A DNA stretch of 64,000 bases from JABWBD01 sp040768665 (GCA_040768665.1 JAXGMN010000027.1:1-64000); one strand, 5' to 3'. Shown: positions 1-9,035, counted from the first letter of the stretch. Program-made: numbers and translations. The notes: generated by a model from the letters alone, not told the origin.

Positions 1-226
1 TGCGGCTAAACGACGAATTCGCAAGACTTCAGGACCTTTACAGGAGTGCCCGTGCTACCCGCCCTTTATACAACCCAAGTCGAATGACAACAAGGGATTC
101 GCCGCTGATGACGCTCGGTGTTCGCGAGCTGACTTCCCTGGTAGAATAGGAGTGGGTAGCCGGCCCTTCATGGCTGCTCCCCTCATCGCCGTGGCTCCGT
201 AACTCGCACTTAAAGGAGTTCGCCCA

Positions 227-1042
227 ATGCCCTCGCCCTTTCCCGGCATGGATCCCTTTCTCGAACACCCCGACTTCTTCCCGGACCTGCACGGCGCGAT
301 GCATGTTTACATTCGCGAGTCGCTCCAGGGGGCGCTGCCGGCGCCTTACTTTGCCGTCATTCAGGAGCGGCTTTGGGTGGAAGCGTCGGCCCGCTATGTC
401 GAGCCGGACACCGATGTGATCCACGGCAGCCTCGATATCGATCAGCCGGGAGCAGGCGGCGTGGCGGTCGCGGCGAGGACGCGCACGGAACCGCTGGTCT
501 TTGAAATGACGGATGACGAGCATAAGCAGTCTTTTGTGGAGATTCGCACCCGCTTGTCCGGCAGCGGCGAGCGCGTGGTGACGGTCATCGAGGTTCTCAG
601 CCTCAGCAACAAGACAAGCGGAGAAAAAGGCCGGGACCTTTACCTCGAGAAGCAGCAGGAAGTCCTCGCCAGCCCGATCCACCTGGTGGAGATCGATCTG
701 TTGCGCGGCGGCGAGCATACCACGCCAATGTTCCGAGAGAGGCTCGAACGAAAGGCGGGGCCCTTTGACTACCACGTCTCCGTTCGTCGCTTCGACCAGC
801 CGGGGCGATTCTCTATCTATCCATGGCAACTCGAAGTCCCCCTGCCCGAAATCGCAATCCCGTTGCTGCCGGGAGACGGCGAAGTGCCGCTCGACCTTCA
901 AGCCGTATTCACTCGCTGCTACGATACGGGGCCCTATCGCCGCCGAGTCCCGTACGATCCCGCCCGCATCGTCCCGGCACTGCCGGAAAAGAAGATGCAG
1001 TGGGTGAAGGAGATGCTGGGGTACGCGAAAGACAAGGCGTGA
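227..1042 (+). CDS. DUF4058 family protein
   Basis: A 271-residue protein starting with MPSPFPGMDPFLE, the characteristic opening of DUF4058 proteins, which are abundant in planctomycetes and cyanobacteria and have no established function. The conserved central stretch reads VEIRTRLSGSGERVVTVIEVLS followed by NKTSGEKGRDLYLEKQQE, a pattern reminiscent of PD-(D/E)XK-like cores, but nuclease activity is not shown. The ATG at 227 follows AAAGGAG at 212-218, a good ribosome binding site. No signal peptide or membrane segment is seen. It is monocistronic and convergent with the aldehyde dehydrogenase downstream. The family call is firm; the function is unknown. Confidence 0.88.
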   Translation: MPSPFPGMDPFLEHPDFFPDLHGAMHVYIRESLQGALPAPYFAVIQERLWVEASARYVEPDTDVIHGSLDIDQPGAGGVAVAARTRTEPLVFEMTDDEHKQSFVEIRTRLSGSGERVVTVIEVLSLSNKTSGEKGRDLYLEKQQEVLASPIHLVEIDLLRGGEHTTPMFRERLERKAGPFDYHVSVRRFDQPGRFSIYPWQLEVPLPEIAIPLLPGDGEVPLDLQAVFTRCYDTGPYRRRVPYDPARIVPALPEKKMQWVKEMLGYAKDKA

Positions 1043-1080
1043 TTTAGTGCGTCGGACAGTCGACGGGGAACTGCGTGCAT

Positions 1081-2622
1081 TCACCACTCGAAACGAATGC
1101 CCTGCGCCAGGGGCAGTTCCGACGAGTAGTTCACGGTAATCGTGGCACGCCGCATGTAGGCTTTCCAGGCGTCGGAACCCGACTCGCGCCCGCCGCCGGT
1201 GTCTTTTTCGCCGCCAAAAGCCCCGCCGATCTCCGCGCCACTGGTGCCGATATTCACGTTGACGATTCCGCAATCCGATCCTGCCGGCGAACAGAATCGC
1301 TCCGCCTCACAAACGTCTTGGGTGAAAATTGCCGAGGACAGTCCCTGCGGTACATCATTGTGAATGGCAACCGCGTTTTCCCACGAGCGGTAGCGGACGA
1401 AATAGAGGATCGGTGCAAAGGTCTCCTGACGCAGGATGGGAGCATCCGGAGCGATCTCGACGATGGCCGGGCGCACATAGACGCCTCCCTCCGGAACACC
1501 CTCGGTGACGCGGCCCCCGCCGTGCACCTTTCCGCCTTGCTGCCGGGCCTGCTCGAGTGCTTCCTCCATCGCCTGGGCGGACTGCTCGGCGATGAGCGGC
1601 CCAACGAGCACGCCTTCCTGCCAGGGGTTGCCGATGGGAAGCCTCGGATAGACCTCCAGGAGCCGTTGGAGAAAGCCGTCGGCGATGGTCTCGTGGACGA
1701 TGAGACGGCGAAGTGTCGTGCAGCGCTGACCCGCCGTGCCCACCGCGGCGAAGACGACGGCGCGAATCGTCAGTTCCAGGTTGGCCGACGGAGCGACGAT
1801 CATGCCGTTGTTTCCGCTCAGTTCGAGAAGCGATCGGCCCAGCCTTGCCGCCACTGTCTGAGCGACTGCGCGGCCCATCGGCACCGAGCCGGTTGCGGAG
1901 ACAAGCGGCAACCCGGGCGACGAGGCCAGGGCTTGACCGACCTCGGGCCCCAGCCCGACGATAAGGGCGACAACCTCGCGAGGCACGTCGGGCATCGCTT
2001 CCATGGCGTTTTGGACGATCGTGTGACACGCCATGGCACACAGGGGCGCCTTTTCGGAGGGTTTCCACACGACCGGGTCGCCGCAGACCAGGGCGAGCAT
2101 GGCGTTCCACGCCCACACGGCAACCGGAAAGTTGAATGCCGTGATCACACCAATCGGCCCCAACGGATGCCACTGTTCGGCAAGCCGATGCTGGGGGCGT
2201 TCGCTGGCGATCGATAGTCCGTAAAGCTGCCGGCTGAGCCCCACGGCGAAGTCGCACATGTCGATCATCTCCTGGACTTCGCCGCGGGCTTCTTGCGGGA
2301 TCTTGCCGACCTCCCAGGTCACCAACGCCGCCAGGTCGTCGCGATGCCGGCGGAACTGTTCGGCGATCCGGCGGACGAGCTCACCGCGCCGAGGCGCCGG
2401 CACCATCCGCCACGCCTTGAAGGCTTCGGCGGCCGCTGATACCGCTTCCGCTAAGTCGTCCGGCCGGGCGGCCGCAAAGGAAACCAGTTCCGCACCGTCG
2501 ATCGGCGTGCGGACCGTCAGCTTCGGGCCGGTTGCCGGCCGCCAGCGGTTGCCGATCGCGATTGCCACGGGCTCGGGAGGAAGGTGCAGCCGGGTGACGA
2601 CTTCATGAAGTTGAGGGAGCAT
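1081..2622 (-). CDS. ALDH7-type semialdehyde dehydrogenase (probable alpha-aminoadipate-6-semialdehyde dehydrogenase)
   Basis: A 513-residue NAD-dependent aldehyde dehydrogenase. Visible motifs are FNFPVAVWAWN (cofactor region), ELSGNNG containing the general-base Glu, and GTAGQRCTTLRR with the catalytic Cys. The GNN form of the glutamate motif and overall length fit the ALDH7 (antiquitin/AmaB) branch, which oxidises alpha-aminoadipate semialdehyde (piperideine-6-carboxylate) to alpha-aminoadipate. An upstream ATG at 2646 exists, but the ATG at 2622 is preceded by AGGAGGCG (2626-2633 on the complementary strand), so that start is preferred. It overlaps the end of the saccharopine dehydrogenase gene by 20 bases, implying translational coupling. 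Together the two enzymes would form the saccharopine route of lysine breakdown. Substrate is inferred from the neighbour. Confidence 0.87.
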   Translation of the reverse strand: MLPQLHEVVTRLHLPPEPVAIAIGNRWRPATGPKLTVRTPIDGAELVSFAAARPDDLAEAVSAAAEAFKAWRMVPAPRRGELVRRIAEQFRRHRDDLAALVTWEVGKIPQEARGEVQEMIDMCDFAVGLSRQLYGLSIASERPQHRLAEQWHPLGPIGVITAFNFPVAVWAWNAMLALVCGDPVVWKPSEKAPLCAMACHTIVQNAMEAMPDVPREVVALIVGLGPEVGQALASSPGLPLVSATGSVPMGRAVAQTVAARLGRSLLELSGNNGMIVAPSANLELTIRAVVFAAVGTAGQRCTTLRRLIVHETIADGFLQRLLEVYPRLPIGNPWQEGVLVGPLIAEQSAQAMEEALEQARQQGGKVHGGGRVTEGVPEGGVYVRPAIVEIAPDAPILRQETFAPILYFVRYRSWENAVAIHNDVPQGLSSAIFTQDVCEAERFCSPAGSDCGIVNVNIGTSGAEIGGAFGGEKDTGGGRESGSDAWKAYMRRATITVNYSSELPLAQGIRFEW

Positions 2623-3754
2623 GGACGCCTCCTGAATCAAGAGCATTGTGGCCGTCTTGCTCCGCGGGTTCGCCGGAGCAGTACAGGCGGCCGAAGCGGT
2701 TCGCCAGAAAGTCCTCCAGTTTCACATCCTCCTGTTTTACGAAACCCGAGGCAGGCAACCTCTCCTCGACGTGCAGATCCAGCGCGGCCGCGATTCCGGC
2801 GGCCGTGGTGATCTGGATGGCGCTCCAGGACTGTTTCCGGAATGCCTGCTGGTAGATCCTGCGAGCGTCGCTGATCTGAACGAACTGTCCGTCTCGCCAG
2901 CCGCTCACGCTCGAGAAGATCACCACGACGTCCTGGAACGTCACCGGGATCGCGCGCTCCAGAATGTCCTTGAGCAGGTCGCGGCGCTGTCCCAGTCGGA
3001 GATCGTTGATCAAAAAGGCCATCAAGTCGCGATGCCCGACGTAGCGGATCGTACGGTAGTTGAGTTCGCGGACGCGGCCCTCCAAAGTTTCACACAGAGT
3101 GCCCAGCCCGCCGGATGTGTTGAACGCCTCGTAGCGCACGCCGTCCAGGGCAAAACCTTCCAGACCTTCCAGGGGCAAGACACTGACGCGACGGCCCGCG
3201 TGGATCGCCTCGCAGGGATTGCAGTACTCGTTGATCAGTCCGTCGGTCGACCAGGTGAGATAGTAGTTCAGGGCGTTCGACGGATAGCGGGGCAATGCAC
3301 CAACCCGCATGTGGACCGCGTCCAGCGCGTCGAAACTCTTGGTAAGGTGATATCCGAGGATGCAAATGAATCCCGGCGCCAGACCGCACTGGGGCATGAA
3401 CACCTGCCCCGGCGAGGCTCGAGAAGCGAGCCGCCGGATTTCATGCGCGGTCTCCACGTCCTCCGTAAGATCGAAGTAGCTTGCGCCCTGTTCCAGTGCG
3501 ACACGTGCCACCACCGGATTGTGATGGTAGCTGAGCGCGGAGACGATGCTCCGGCACCCGCGAGCCGCATCCCGTACCGCTTCTGCACCGGACGCATCAA
3601 GCTGGATCGTGTCGACGTCCAGTAAGCCGCGGAGGCGATCAAGCGATTCCGCGTTGACGTCGGCAACTCGCAGGCGGTAGTCGCCCGTTCCGGCGAGGAG
3701 ATGAGCGATCGCCTGCCCGATCTTTCCACAGCCCAACAGCAAGACAGGATACAT
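2603..3754 (-). CDS. saccharopine dehydrogenase family protein
   Basis: A 383-residue cytosolic oxidoreductase with an N-terminal Rossmann fold (LLLGCGKIGQAIAHLL) and the saccharopine dehydrogenase C-terminal domain (QCGLAPGFICILGYHL, then YYLTWSTDGLINEYCNP). In the family these enzymes interconvert saccharopine with glutamate and aminoadipate semialdehyde. Here the gene is transcribed first, and the ALDH7 gene overlaps its 3' end, so degradation is more likely than lysine synthesis. The ATG at 3754 has GAGGTG a few bases upstream. The divergent gene on the other side encodes a VOC/DUF1338-like protein that could act later in the same pathway. Family call is firm; pathway direction is inferred from context. 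Confidence 0.88.
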   Translation of the reverse strand: MYPVLLLGCGKIGQAIAHLLAGTGDYRLRVADVNAESLDRLRGLLDVDTIQLDASGAEAVRDAARGCRSIVSALSYHHNPVVARVALEQGASYFDLTEDVETAHEIRRLASRASPGQVFMPQCGLAPGFICILGYHLTKSFDALDAVHMRVGALPRYPSNALNYYLTWSTDGLINEYCNPCEAIHAGRRVSVLPLEGLEGFALDGVRYEAFNTSGGLGTLCETLEGRVRELNYRTIRYVGHRDLMAFLINDLRLGQRRDLLKDILERAIPVTFQDVVVIFSSVSGWRDGQFVQISDARRIYQQAFRKQSWSAIQITTAAGIAAALDLHVEERLPASGFVKQEDVKLEDFLANRFGRLYCSGEPAEQDGHNALDSGGVHAPSTS

Positions 3755-3847
3755 GCAACACCTCGTCTGTCCCGAACGGGATTTCTGCGTAGAATTCCTT
3801 GGGCAAGAGCTTCCCGGGAATTATACCGTCCGCGCCCGGCAGGGGAG

Positions 3848-3941
3848 GCTGCTGAAAAAGGGGACTGGCAGCCCAGCATCTCGTATTTCGTTCTGGCGCA
3901 AGCCGCTGCCGGTTGCGGAGCCAGTCTCCTTTTTCAGCAGC
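3848..3941. repeat. GGGGAC-type palindromic repeat, copy A1
   Basis: A ~94 bp element with near-perfect ~22 bp inverted ends. The left arm runs from GCTGCTGAAAAAGGGGAC; the right arm is its complement ending at 3941. Internal sequence contains CTCGTATTTCG and GGTTGCGGAGCC, shared with other copies in this window (near 30.5, 43.6, 43.7, 54.8 and 59.8 kb). A GCAGGGGAG motif touches its left edge at 3839-3847. It lies in the divergent intergenic region between the lysine genes and the VOC-like gene. Confidence 0.8.
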
Positions 3942-3987
3942 CGGCATCGGCATGGGCAAATCGCGGACACTGGTTGGACGACACGCC

Positions 3988-5358
3988 ATGGCACATCAAA
4001 CGGAAACCTCTCCGGCTGCTTTCGACTGGACACCCTTGCCGGAAGCCACCCAATGGATCGCTGAGGTTCTTGAGCTTTGCTCGGGGCGGTGTTCGGCAAT
4101 CCGCGATTTCGCAGACCGCCTGATGGAGGCGACCGGGACACGTCTTCTCGACTGGGTCGATCACCTGGCGCTGCCCGCCGAGGACCGCCTGGAAGCCAGG
4201 CTGACTTCCTTGGGGTTCGAACCTCGCAATGGCGGCCCTTCGACATGGGAGCATCCCGGCGGTGTGTTGCCGCCGATCATGTTGAACGATGCGGGCGTGC
4301 GGCGGGTGGCTGTTCGAGTGGAATCGGTCGCGGATTTCATGGTGAGACACCGCCTCGACCTGGCAACGCGGATCGAAGGCTTGCCGTTGGGCCGGCTCCG
4401 AAAGGCAAGAGTGGCCGCCGAGAGTGACGTCGAGTTGTGGGCGGTTGAGCGGCATGGCGAGCGGCGGTGGGAGCCGCGCAAACCTTCCGCAGACGAGATC
4501 CGGGCAGTCCTTTGGCACCAGGAGTGTTTTCGGAGACGCAAGCGGGAGTTTCCGTCGGATGAGGAAGGTTTTCAACACGCCGCGGAGTTGATTCGATCCG
4601 CCGTCGACGACCTCGGGGTCGACCGGACCTGCGATCTCTTCTTTGCCGCCGAACGAGAAAATTGGGCCGGCCGGAACCGGGCCGCGAGCGTGCAGCACGC
4701 GAGGCAAGAGGCGCTCGGCTTGGGCTGGGCGAACCACGACCACCACACATATCGCTCCAGCAGGGAACACTTCGCAACGCTGGTTGCGGTGTTGGAAAGC
4801 CTGGGGCTGGTATGTCGCGAGCGCTTCTATGCCGGCCGGGAGGCCGGCTGGGGAGCTCAGGTCCTGGAACAGCCGATTGCGGCAGTCGTGGTGTTTGCCG
4901 ACGTGGATCTGACACCGGAGGAGGTGAGCGAGGACTTTGCGCATCAGCCGCTTGGGCGGCGCGATCGGTTCGGCACGGTCGGACTATGGTGCAAACTCCA
5001 CGGCGAGGCTTTTCTCCAAGCCGGCATGCACCACCTCGAGTGCCGCTTCGACTTCCACACGGCTGGCGAGCAGTTGCAACAGTTGGGCGTAACGACGATG
5101 AAGCCCTTTACCGACCTCCCGTACTTGAAGCAGGCGTTCACCGAGGGGGAGGTTTGGCCGGTCGCAGCGGAGCGGATCGCGCCGCTCGTTTCCGCCGGCG
5201 CGATCACGGCCGACCAGGCCGAACGATTCCGGGTGTCCGGCGCGATTGGTTCACACATGGAGATCCTCCAACGGGACGAAGGCTACAAGGGGTTCAACAA
5301 GACGGGAATCAGCGAGATCATCGAGACTACCGATCCCCGCCGCCACGGTGGTGCATGA
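3988..5358 (+). CDS. VOC/DUF1338-like metalloenzyme candidate
   Basis: A 456-residue protein (from the ATG at 3988) that I do not recognise firmly. Its middle contains WANHDHHTYRSSREHF, then VLESLGLVCRERFYAGREAGWG and QVLEQP, and later KLHGEAFLQAGMHHLECRF. Clustered His residues followed by a Glu/Gln-bearing strand resemble vicinal-oxygen-chelate metal sites and the DUF1338 family. DUF1338 includes HglS, the 2-oxoadipate dioxygenase/decarboxylase of bacterial lysine catabolism. Its position divergent from saccharopine dehydrogenase and ALDH7 supports a role downstream of aminoadipate. The N-terminal ~180 residues are distinct. The ORF can be extended upstream to 3913, but that part runs into a palindromic repeat, so 3988 is preferred. 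Coding status is strong; function is inferred. Confidence 0.65.
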   Translation: MAHQTETSPAAFDWTPLPEATQWIAEVLELCSGRCSAIRDFADRLMEATGTRLLDWVDHLALPAEDRLEARLTSLGFEPRNGGPSTWEHPGGVLPPIMLNDAGVRRVAVRVESVADFMVRHRLDLATRIEGLPLGRLRKARVAAESDVELWAVERHGERRWEPRKPSADEIRAVLWHQECFRRRKREFPSDEEGFQHAAELIRSAVDDLGVDRTCDLFFAAERENWAGRNRAASVQHARQEALGLGWANHDHHTYRSSREHFATLVAVLESLGLVCRERFYAGREAGWGAQVLEQPIAAVVVFADVDLTPEEVSEDFAHQPLGRRDRFGTVGLWCKLHGEAFLQAGMHHLECRFDFHTAGEQLQQLGVTTMKPFTDLPYLKQAFTEGEVWPVAAERIAPLVSAGAITADQAERFRVSGAIGSHMEILQRDEGYKGFNKTGISEIIETTDPRRHGGA

Positions 5359-5383
5359 TGAAGGCGGACTGACATGAGCAACG

Positions 5384-5986
5384 TCAATACATCTCTGCCA
5401 GCGTACCACGCCTTCGTTGCTCGAAATAGGAGTCCTCAATTCCATCAGCTCGTGTATTGCCGCCTGGTGGGCGCAGACGAGCCAAGTCCGGAAGCGACTC
5501 GGGAAACCCCATAAGCCGTCGATACACCGAAGGAGCGTACTCGTGTGCCAATTCAAGGACCCTTATCCATGTCTGGCGCCATAAGCGATACTCGTCGGAA
5601 TCCAAATCAAGCATGCGAATCAGACGATCGGCATCCTCGGTCAGTCCGTCCATCCCACCATCGTGATGAACGATCACCTGTTGACGAGTGAGTACAAACG
5701 TTGGGTTCGGCACTAGCTGATCGCCTTTGGTGGAGTTGCACGCCGCACACGAGTACACCAGATTGTCGTAGTCGGCAGCTTGGTGCGGACGAAGTGTCTG
5801 CGGGTAATAGTGATCCAGATCGAACTCGCCGGCGGTGCGGCCCCACTGTTCGCGAACGAGGCAGTATACGCATCGGAATGTGAACTCGTCTCGCAACCAG
5901 GGGCGGTATGACTCGTAGCTTGCGTAGCCCTGGGGCCCGTGGCGGCGCCGATGCGAGAATTCGGGATAGTCGAACCCAGTCGGCAT
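5384..5986 (-). CDS. HNH endonuclease family protein
   Basis: A 200-residue protein with a zinc-stabilised HNH motif: FRCVYCLVREQWG (first CxxC), GEFDLDHYYPQ (catalytic DH), then LVYSCAACNSTKGDQL (second CxxC plus Asn). This is the core of the HNH nuclease fold; the family includes restriction, phage and repair nucleases. The start codon overlaps the stop of the upstream 117-residue gene as TAATG, with GAGGAG just ahead, so the two genes form a tightly coupled pair. No DNA-binding domain is obvious elsewhere in the protein. Nuclease fold is confident; biological role (defence, repair or mobile-element cargo) is unknown. Confidence 0.85.
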   Translation of the reverse strand: MPTGFDYPEFSHRRRHGPQGYASYESYRPWLRDEFTFRCVYCLVREQWGRTAGEFDLDHYYPQTLRPHQAADYDNLVYSCAACNSTKGDQLVPNPTFVLTRQQVIVHHDGGMDGLTEDADRLIRMLDLDSDEYRLWRQTWIRVLELAHEYAPSVYRRLMGFPESLPDLARLRPPGGNTRADGIEDSYFEQRRRGTLAEMY

Positions 5987-6339
5987 TACGTCTCCTCGTG
6001 CACCGGCCTTTCCTGGCGATGTTTCATTTCCAGGAGCTGTGCGTGCAGTTGCTTCGGCGTTTCCATCGGAATAGGGGCGACCCGGCGGCGATGGACTCGC
6101 ATCTCGTGCGTCAATAATTCAAGCTCACGTTTTTCCGTTTCAGTAAGCGTGCCTTGAATGTCTTTGTCGATGAGATCACATCGGCGACCATTCTTCGTTT
6201 CATTCCACTCGCCGCGCAGGGGTGGCAGATCGGCCTCAACAGACTTGAGGATCTGGGTCGCAAGGTCTTGACGCATCTCGATTGGCCACTGCTTCACTCT
6301 CTGCCAGACGTGGAAGTATTCTGAATCCGTCGTGCTCAT
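5986..6339 (-). CDS. conserved hypothetical protein paired with HNH nuclease
   Basis: A 117-residue, charged, helix-rich protein. The segment RRCDLIDKDIQGTLTETEKR followed by ELELLTHEMRVHRRRVAPIP matches a pattern I associate with small proteins encoded directly before HNH nucleases in cyanobacteria and planctomycetes. It has no signal peptide and no recognised catalytic motif. Its stop overlaps the nuclease start codon (TAATG). A partner or immunity-like role is possible but not shown by the sequence. Confidence 0.6.
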   Translation of the reverse strand: MSTTDSEYFHVWQRVKQWPIEMRQDLATQILKSVEADLPPLRGEWNETKNGRRCDLIDKDIQGTLTETEKRELELLTHEMRVHRRRVAPIPMETPKQLHAQLLEMKHRQERPVHEET

Positions 6340-6497
6340 GGACTTGACTCCGGACCTGCGCTCCTCTCCACACCCACCTCTATCTTACGCCAAGTATACT
6401 GGGTGAACAACCGGCCGTCCATACGCTCACCTGCCCATCGCTTGTCCCTCTGTGCCCAGGTATACTGAGAGCGGACAATTCTCCTGGGAGGTCCCCC

Positions 6498-7808
6498 ATG
6501 ACTCACTCGGCAAAAGTGTTGATGTTCACATGGATCGCGCACGCAATGGCGGGTCCCGCCTTCGCGCAGCCGAAAGACACGATCTTCGACGAGGCCAAGG
6601 TGCCCGCCTACACGCTGCCCGATCCGCTCGTCCTGCAGGACGGCACCCGGATCACGGACGCCGAATCCTGGGCGGCGAAACGGCGGCCGGAACTCCTGCG
6701 GCTCTTTCAGGAGCACGTCTACGGGCGCACCCCGAAGGCAGTCGCGACGATCACCTTCGAGCAAACCTCCCTCGACGCGGCGGCACTCGCAGGCAAGGCC
6801 ACGCGCAAGGAAGTGAGGATCTATCTTACCGGCCGCCGCGACGGACCCCGGATGGACCTGCTCCTTTATGTTCCCAATGCAGCGCGGATGCCGGTTCCTG
6901 CCTTCCTTGGTCTGAACTTCTACGGCAATCACAGCATCCATCCCGATCCCGGGATTACGCTTTCCACGCAGTGGATGCGGGCGAATCCGAAATGCGGCAT
7001 CGTGAACCACCGCGCCACCGAGGCCTCGCGCGGCTGCAATGCACATCGTTGGCAGCTCGAGAAGGTCCTCGACCGTGGCTACGCCCTGGCCACGATCTAC
7101 TACGGCGATATCGAACCCGACTTTCCCGAGGGCTGGAAGGAAGGTCTCCGCGGTGCGCTCAGCCCGGACGGCGAGAACACCGTCTTCAGTCCCGACGATC
7201 CCGGCGCGATCGCCGCCTGGGCTTGGGGGCTGAGCCGCGCGATGGATTATTTCGAGCAGGATTCGGCCGTCGATGCAAAACGTGTGGCAGTCATGGGCCA
7301 TTCCCGGCTTGGCAAGACCGCCCTCTGGGCCGGCGCGCAGGACGAACGCTTCGCGATCGTCATCTCCAACAATTCCGGCCAGGGTGGCGCATCGATTCTC
7401 CGTCGCCGGTTCGGCGAGGCGATCCATCACTCCGTCAGCATGGTTCCCTACTGGTACTGCACCCGCTATCGCCAGTACGCCTGGCACGAGTCCGACCTGC
7501 CGGTCGACTCGCACTTGCTCGTGGCGCTAATGGCGCCGCGGCCCGTCTATATCGCCAGCGCCACGGAGGACCTCTGGGCCGACCCCCGCGGCGAGTTCCT
7601 TGCCGGCAAGCACGCCGAGCCTGTGTACCGCTTGCTCGGCCTGGCCGGTCTCGGCGTCGACGCGATGCCGGATCCCGACAAGTCTGTTGGCGATTTCGTC
7701 GGCTACCATCTGCGGACCGGCGAGCACGACGTCACCGCTTTCGACTGGCAGCAGTATCTCGACTTCGCGGATCGGCATTTTCGTCACGCGCTTCAGGAGA
7801 AACCTTGA
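6498..7808 (+). CDS. secreted CE15-type glucuronoyl esterase
   Basis: A 436-residue alpha/beta hydrolase with an N-terminal signal peptide (about residues 1-23, ending AFAQ). The nucleophile elbow is GHSRLGKTALWAGAQD with Ser near residue 269. The acidic residue is likely the Glu in ATEDLWADP, and the histidine sits in YHLRTGEHDVTAFDW. These match bacterial carbohydrate esterase family 15, which cleaves ester links between lignin alcohols and 4-O-methyl-glucuronic acid on xylan. The ATG at 6498 has GGGAGGT upstream. It stands alone but fits with the other secreted polysaccharide-active proteins in the window. Family assignment is strong; natural substrate is inferred. Confidence 0.88.
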   Translation: MTHSAKVLMFTWIAHAMAGPAFAQPKDTIFDEAKVPAYTLPDPLVLQDGTRITDAESWAAKRRPELLRLFQEHVYGRTPKAVATITFEQTSLDAAALAGKATRKEVRIYLTGRRDGPRMDLLLYVPNAARMPVPAFLGLNFYGNHSIHPDPGITLSTQWMRANPKCGIVNHRATEASRGCNAHRWQLEKVLDRGYALATIYYGDIEPDFPEGWKEGLRGALSPDGENTVFSPDDPGAIAAWAWGLSRAMDYFEQDSAVDAKRVAVMGHSRLGKTALWAGAQDERFAIVISNNSGQGGASILRRRFGEAIHHSVSMVPYWYCTRYRQYAWHESDLPVDSHLLVALMAPRPVYIASATEDLWADPRGEFLAGKHAEPVYRLLGLAGLGVDAMPDPDKSVGDFVGYHLRTGEHDVTAFDWQQYLDFADRHFRHALQEKP

Positions 7809-7875
7809 GGTGTATTCAACGAGGGCTACACTCGGTGGGAAGCATTCACAGCGTCCCCGGCGGAGACGAGTCCCG

Positions 7876-8541
7876 CTAGGGTTGTCCCTTGCCCCAGTGC
7901 GGCTTGTTCTCCCGCACCCACGCTCGAAATGAACGAACCCAGGCGGTCTCGCCCATCTCGTTGGAGCGAGTGAGGAAGCCATTGACCTCATCCAGCGGCA
8001 GGAAGGGGAAACTCGGGCTCCGATCGGCGTGGTGATACTTGCCGTCGTCACGCAGGACGAAAACGCGGAAGCCGTCGCCTCCATACCTCCAGATCTCTCG
8101 CACGCCCAGGGCCGCATAGATCCCCAACCGGTCGACAACGCGGCGGCTAACTTCCACCTCAATCGCCAGGTCGGGCGGAGGATCGACGGCCGGATCGATC
8201 GTCTCGCGACCGCGGACCAACGGCTCGTGCTCGACATAATAGCACTCGTCCGGCTCCAGGCCCCGCTTCTTCCGCTTCTTGCGCCACGTGGTCGAGCCCT
8301 CGCTGCGGATCTCGATTTCCAACTCTTCGGTGAGCGTCTCGATCAGCCGGCCCAGGAGTCTCTTGGATCGATCGTGTTTCTCGGAAGGCGACATAAACTC
8401 CAGCGTTCCGCGGTCATAAGTCAAACGAATGTTGCGGTCGCCCAGCTCTTGGAGACAAGCCTCATAGAACTCCCAACTCACGTCGTGGAGAACGTAGAGG
8501 TCCGGTTGGATGATCTCGTCGGTGATCGTCGTCATAGCCAT
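7876..8541 (-). CDS. Uma2 family endonuclease (DUF820)
   Basis: A 221-residue member of the Uma2/DUF820 family, a PD-(D/E)XK-fold group that is greatly expanded in cyanobacteria and planctomycetes. The core is visible as DPPPDLAIEVEVS (the D...E-x-E strand) followed by RRVVDRLGIYAALGVREIWRY; upstream is EFMSPSEKHDR. Nuclease activity is predicted from the fold, and no physiological role is established. The gene is single and convergent with the CE15 esterase. Start codons at 8541 and 8535 are both possible. Confidence 0.88.
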   Translation of the reverse strand: MAMTTITDEIIQPDLYVLHDVSWEFYEACLQELGDRNIRLTYDRGTLEFMSPSEKHDRSKRLLGRLIETLTEELEIEIRSEGSTTWRKKRKKRGLEPDECYYVEHEPLVRGRETIDPAVDPPPDLAIEVEVSRRVVDRLGIYAALGVREIWRYGGDGFRVFVLRDDGKYHHADRSPSFPFLPLDEVNGFLTRSNEMGETAWVRSFRAWVRENKPHWGKGQP

Positions 8542-8796
8542 TCTCGCATACCCCTCTGATAGCTAGTATAGCAGGCGCTAGCCACAGCGACAAGATCGTC
8601 TATGGCGCGGGCAGGTGCTCTCTGAGTACACCGTCGTCGTTCGCCGGGCGGCGACCGCCAAGGGCTATGATCTTTGCGGCGCGAGTTGACAAGCCCCCGT
8701 TCGCCCCGCTTTGGGACGGCAATCGCTTGCAATAGGCTGGGCCCAAGCTAGAATTTGTTTTGGCACCGGAGGAGGGCAGACGCACGAGAACAACCC

Positions 8797-9018
8797 GTGG
8801 CAGACCACCCCAACAAACACATTCGCGCAGCCATTCAGTACGCCGAGATGAATGGCTGGCGGTTGACCAAGGCTGGGGCGCGTGCACACATATTCGGGAC
8901 ATTGTGGTGCCGGCTGGGAGATCGCAACGGATGCCGATTCCGCGTCTACTCTACGCCACGTCATCCCGAGGACCATGCCCGCGACATCCGCCGTGCTGTC
9001 GACCGCTGTGCCCATTGA
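8797..9018 (+). CDS. HicA-like small protein (putative toxin)
   Basis: About 73 residues if started at the GTG at 8797; a TTG at 8755 would extend it. The sequence HPNKHIRAAIQYAEMNGWR, then RAHIFGTLWC and FRVYSTPRHPEDHARDIRRA, resembles a widespread HicA-like family with a short dsRBD-like fold and conserved His. A small gene follows 17 bases downstream in the same direction. The order (small basic protein first, acidic partner second) fits a toxin-antitoxin arrangement. Toxicity is inferred. There is no strong ribosome binding site at correct spacing, so the start is uncertain. Confidence 0.6.
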   Translation: MADHPNKHIRAAIQYAEMNGWRLTKAGARAHIFGTLWCRLGDRNGCRFRVYSTPRHPEDHARDIRRAVDRCAH

Positions 9019-9035
9019 CCGACAGGAATAAGAAC

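Noticed and set aside
38..1273. 411-codon minus-strand frame at the left edge
   Set aside because: Shadow of the DUF4058 gene; no family features and no ribosome binding site.
4205..4235. tRNA-like T-arm sequence (GGGTTCGAACC)
   Set aside because: It lies inside the VOC-like coding sequence (GFEPRNG) and has no acceptor stem or anticodon arm around it.
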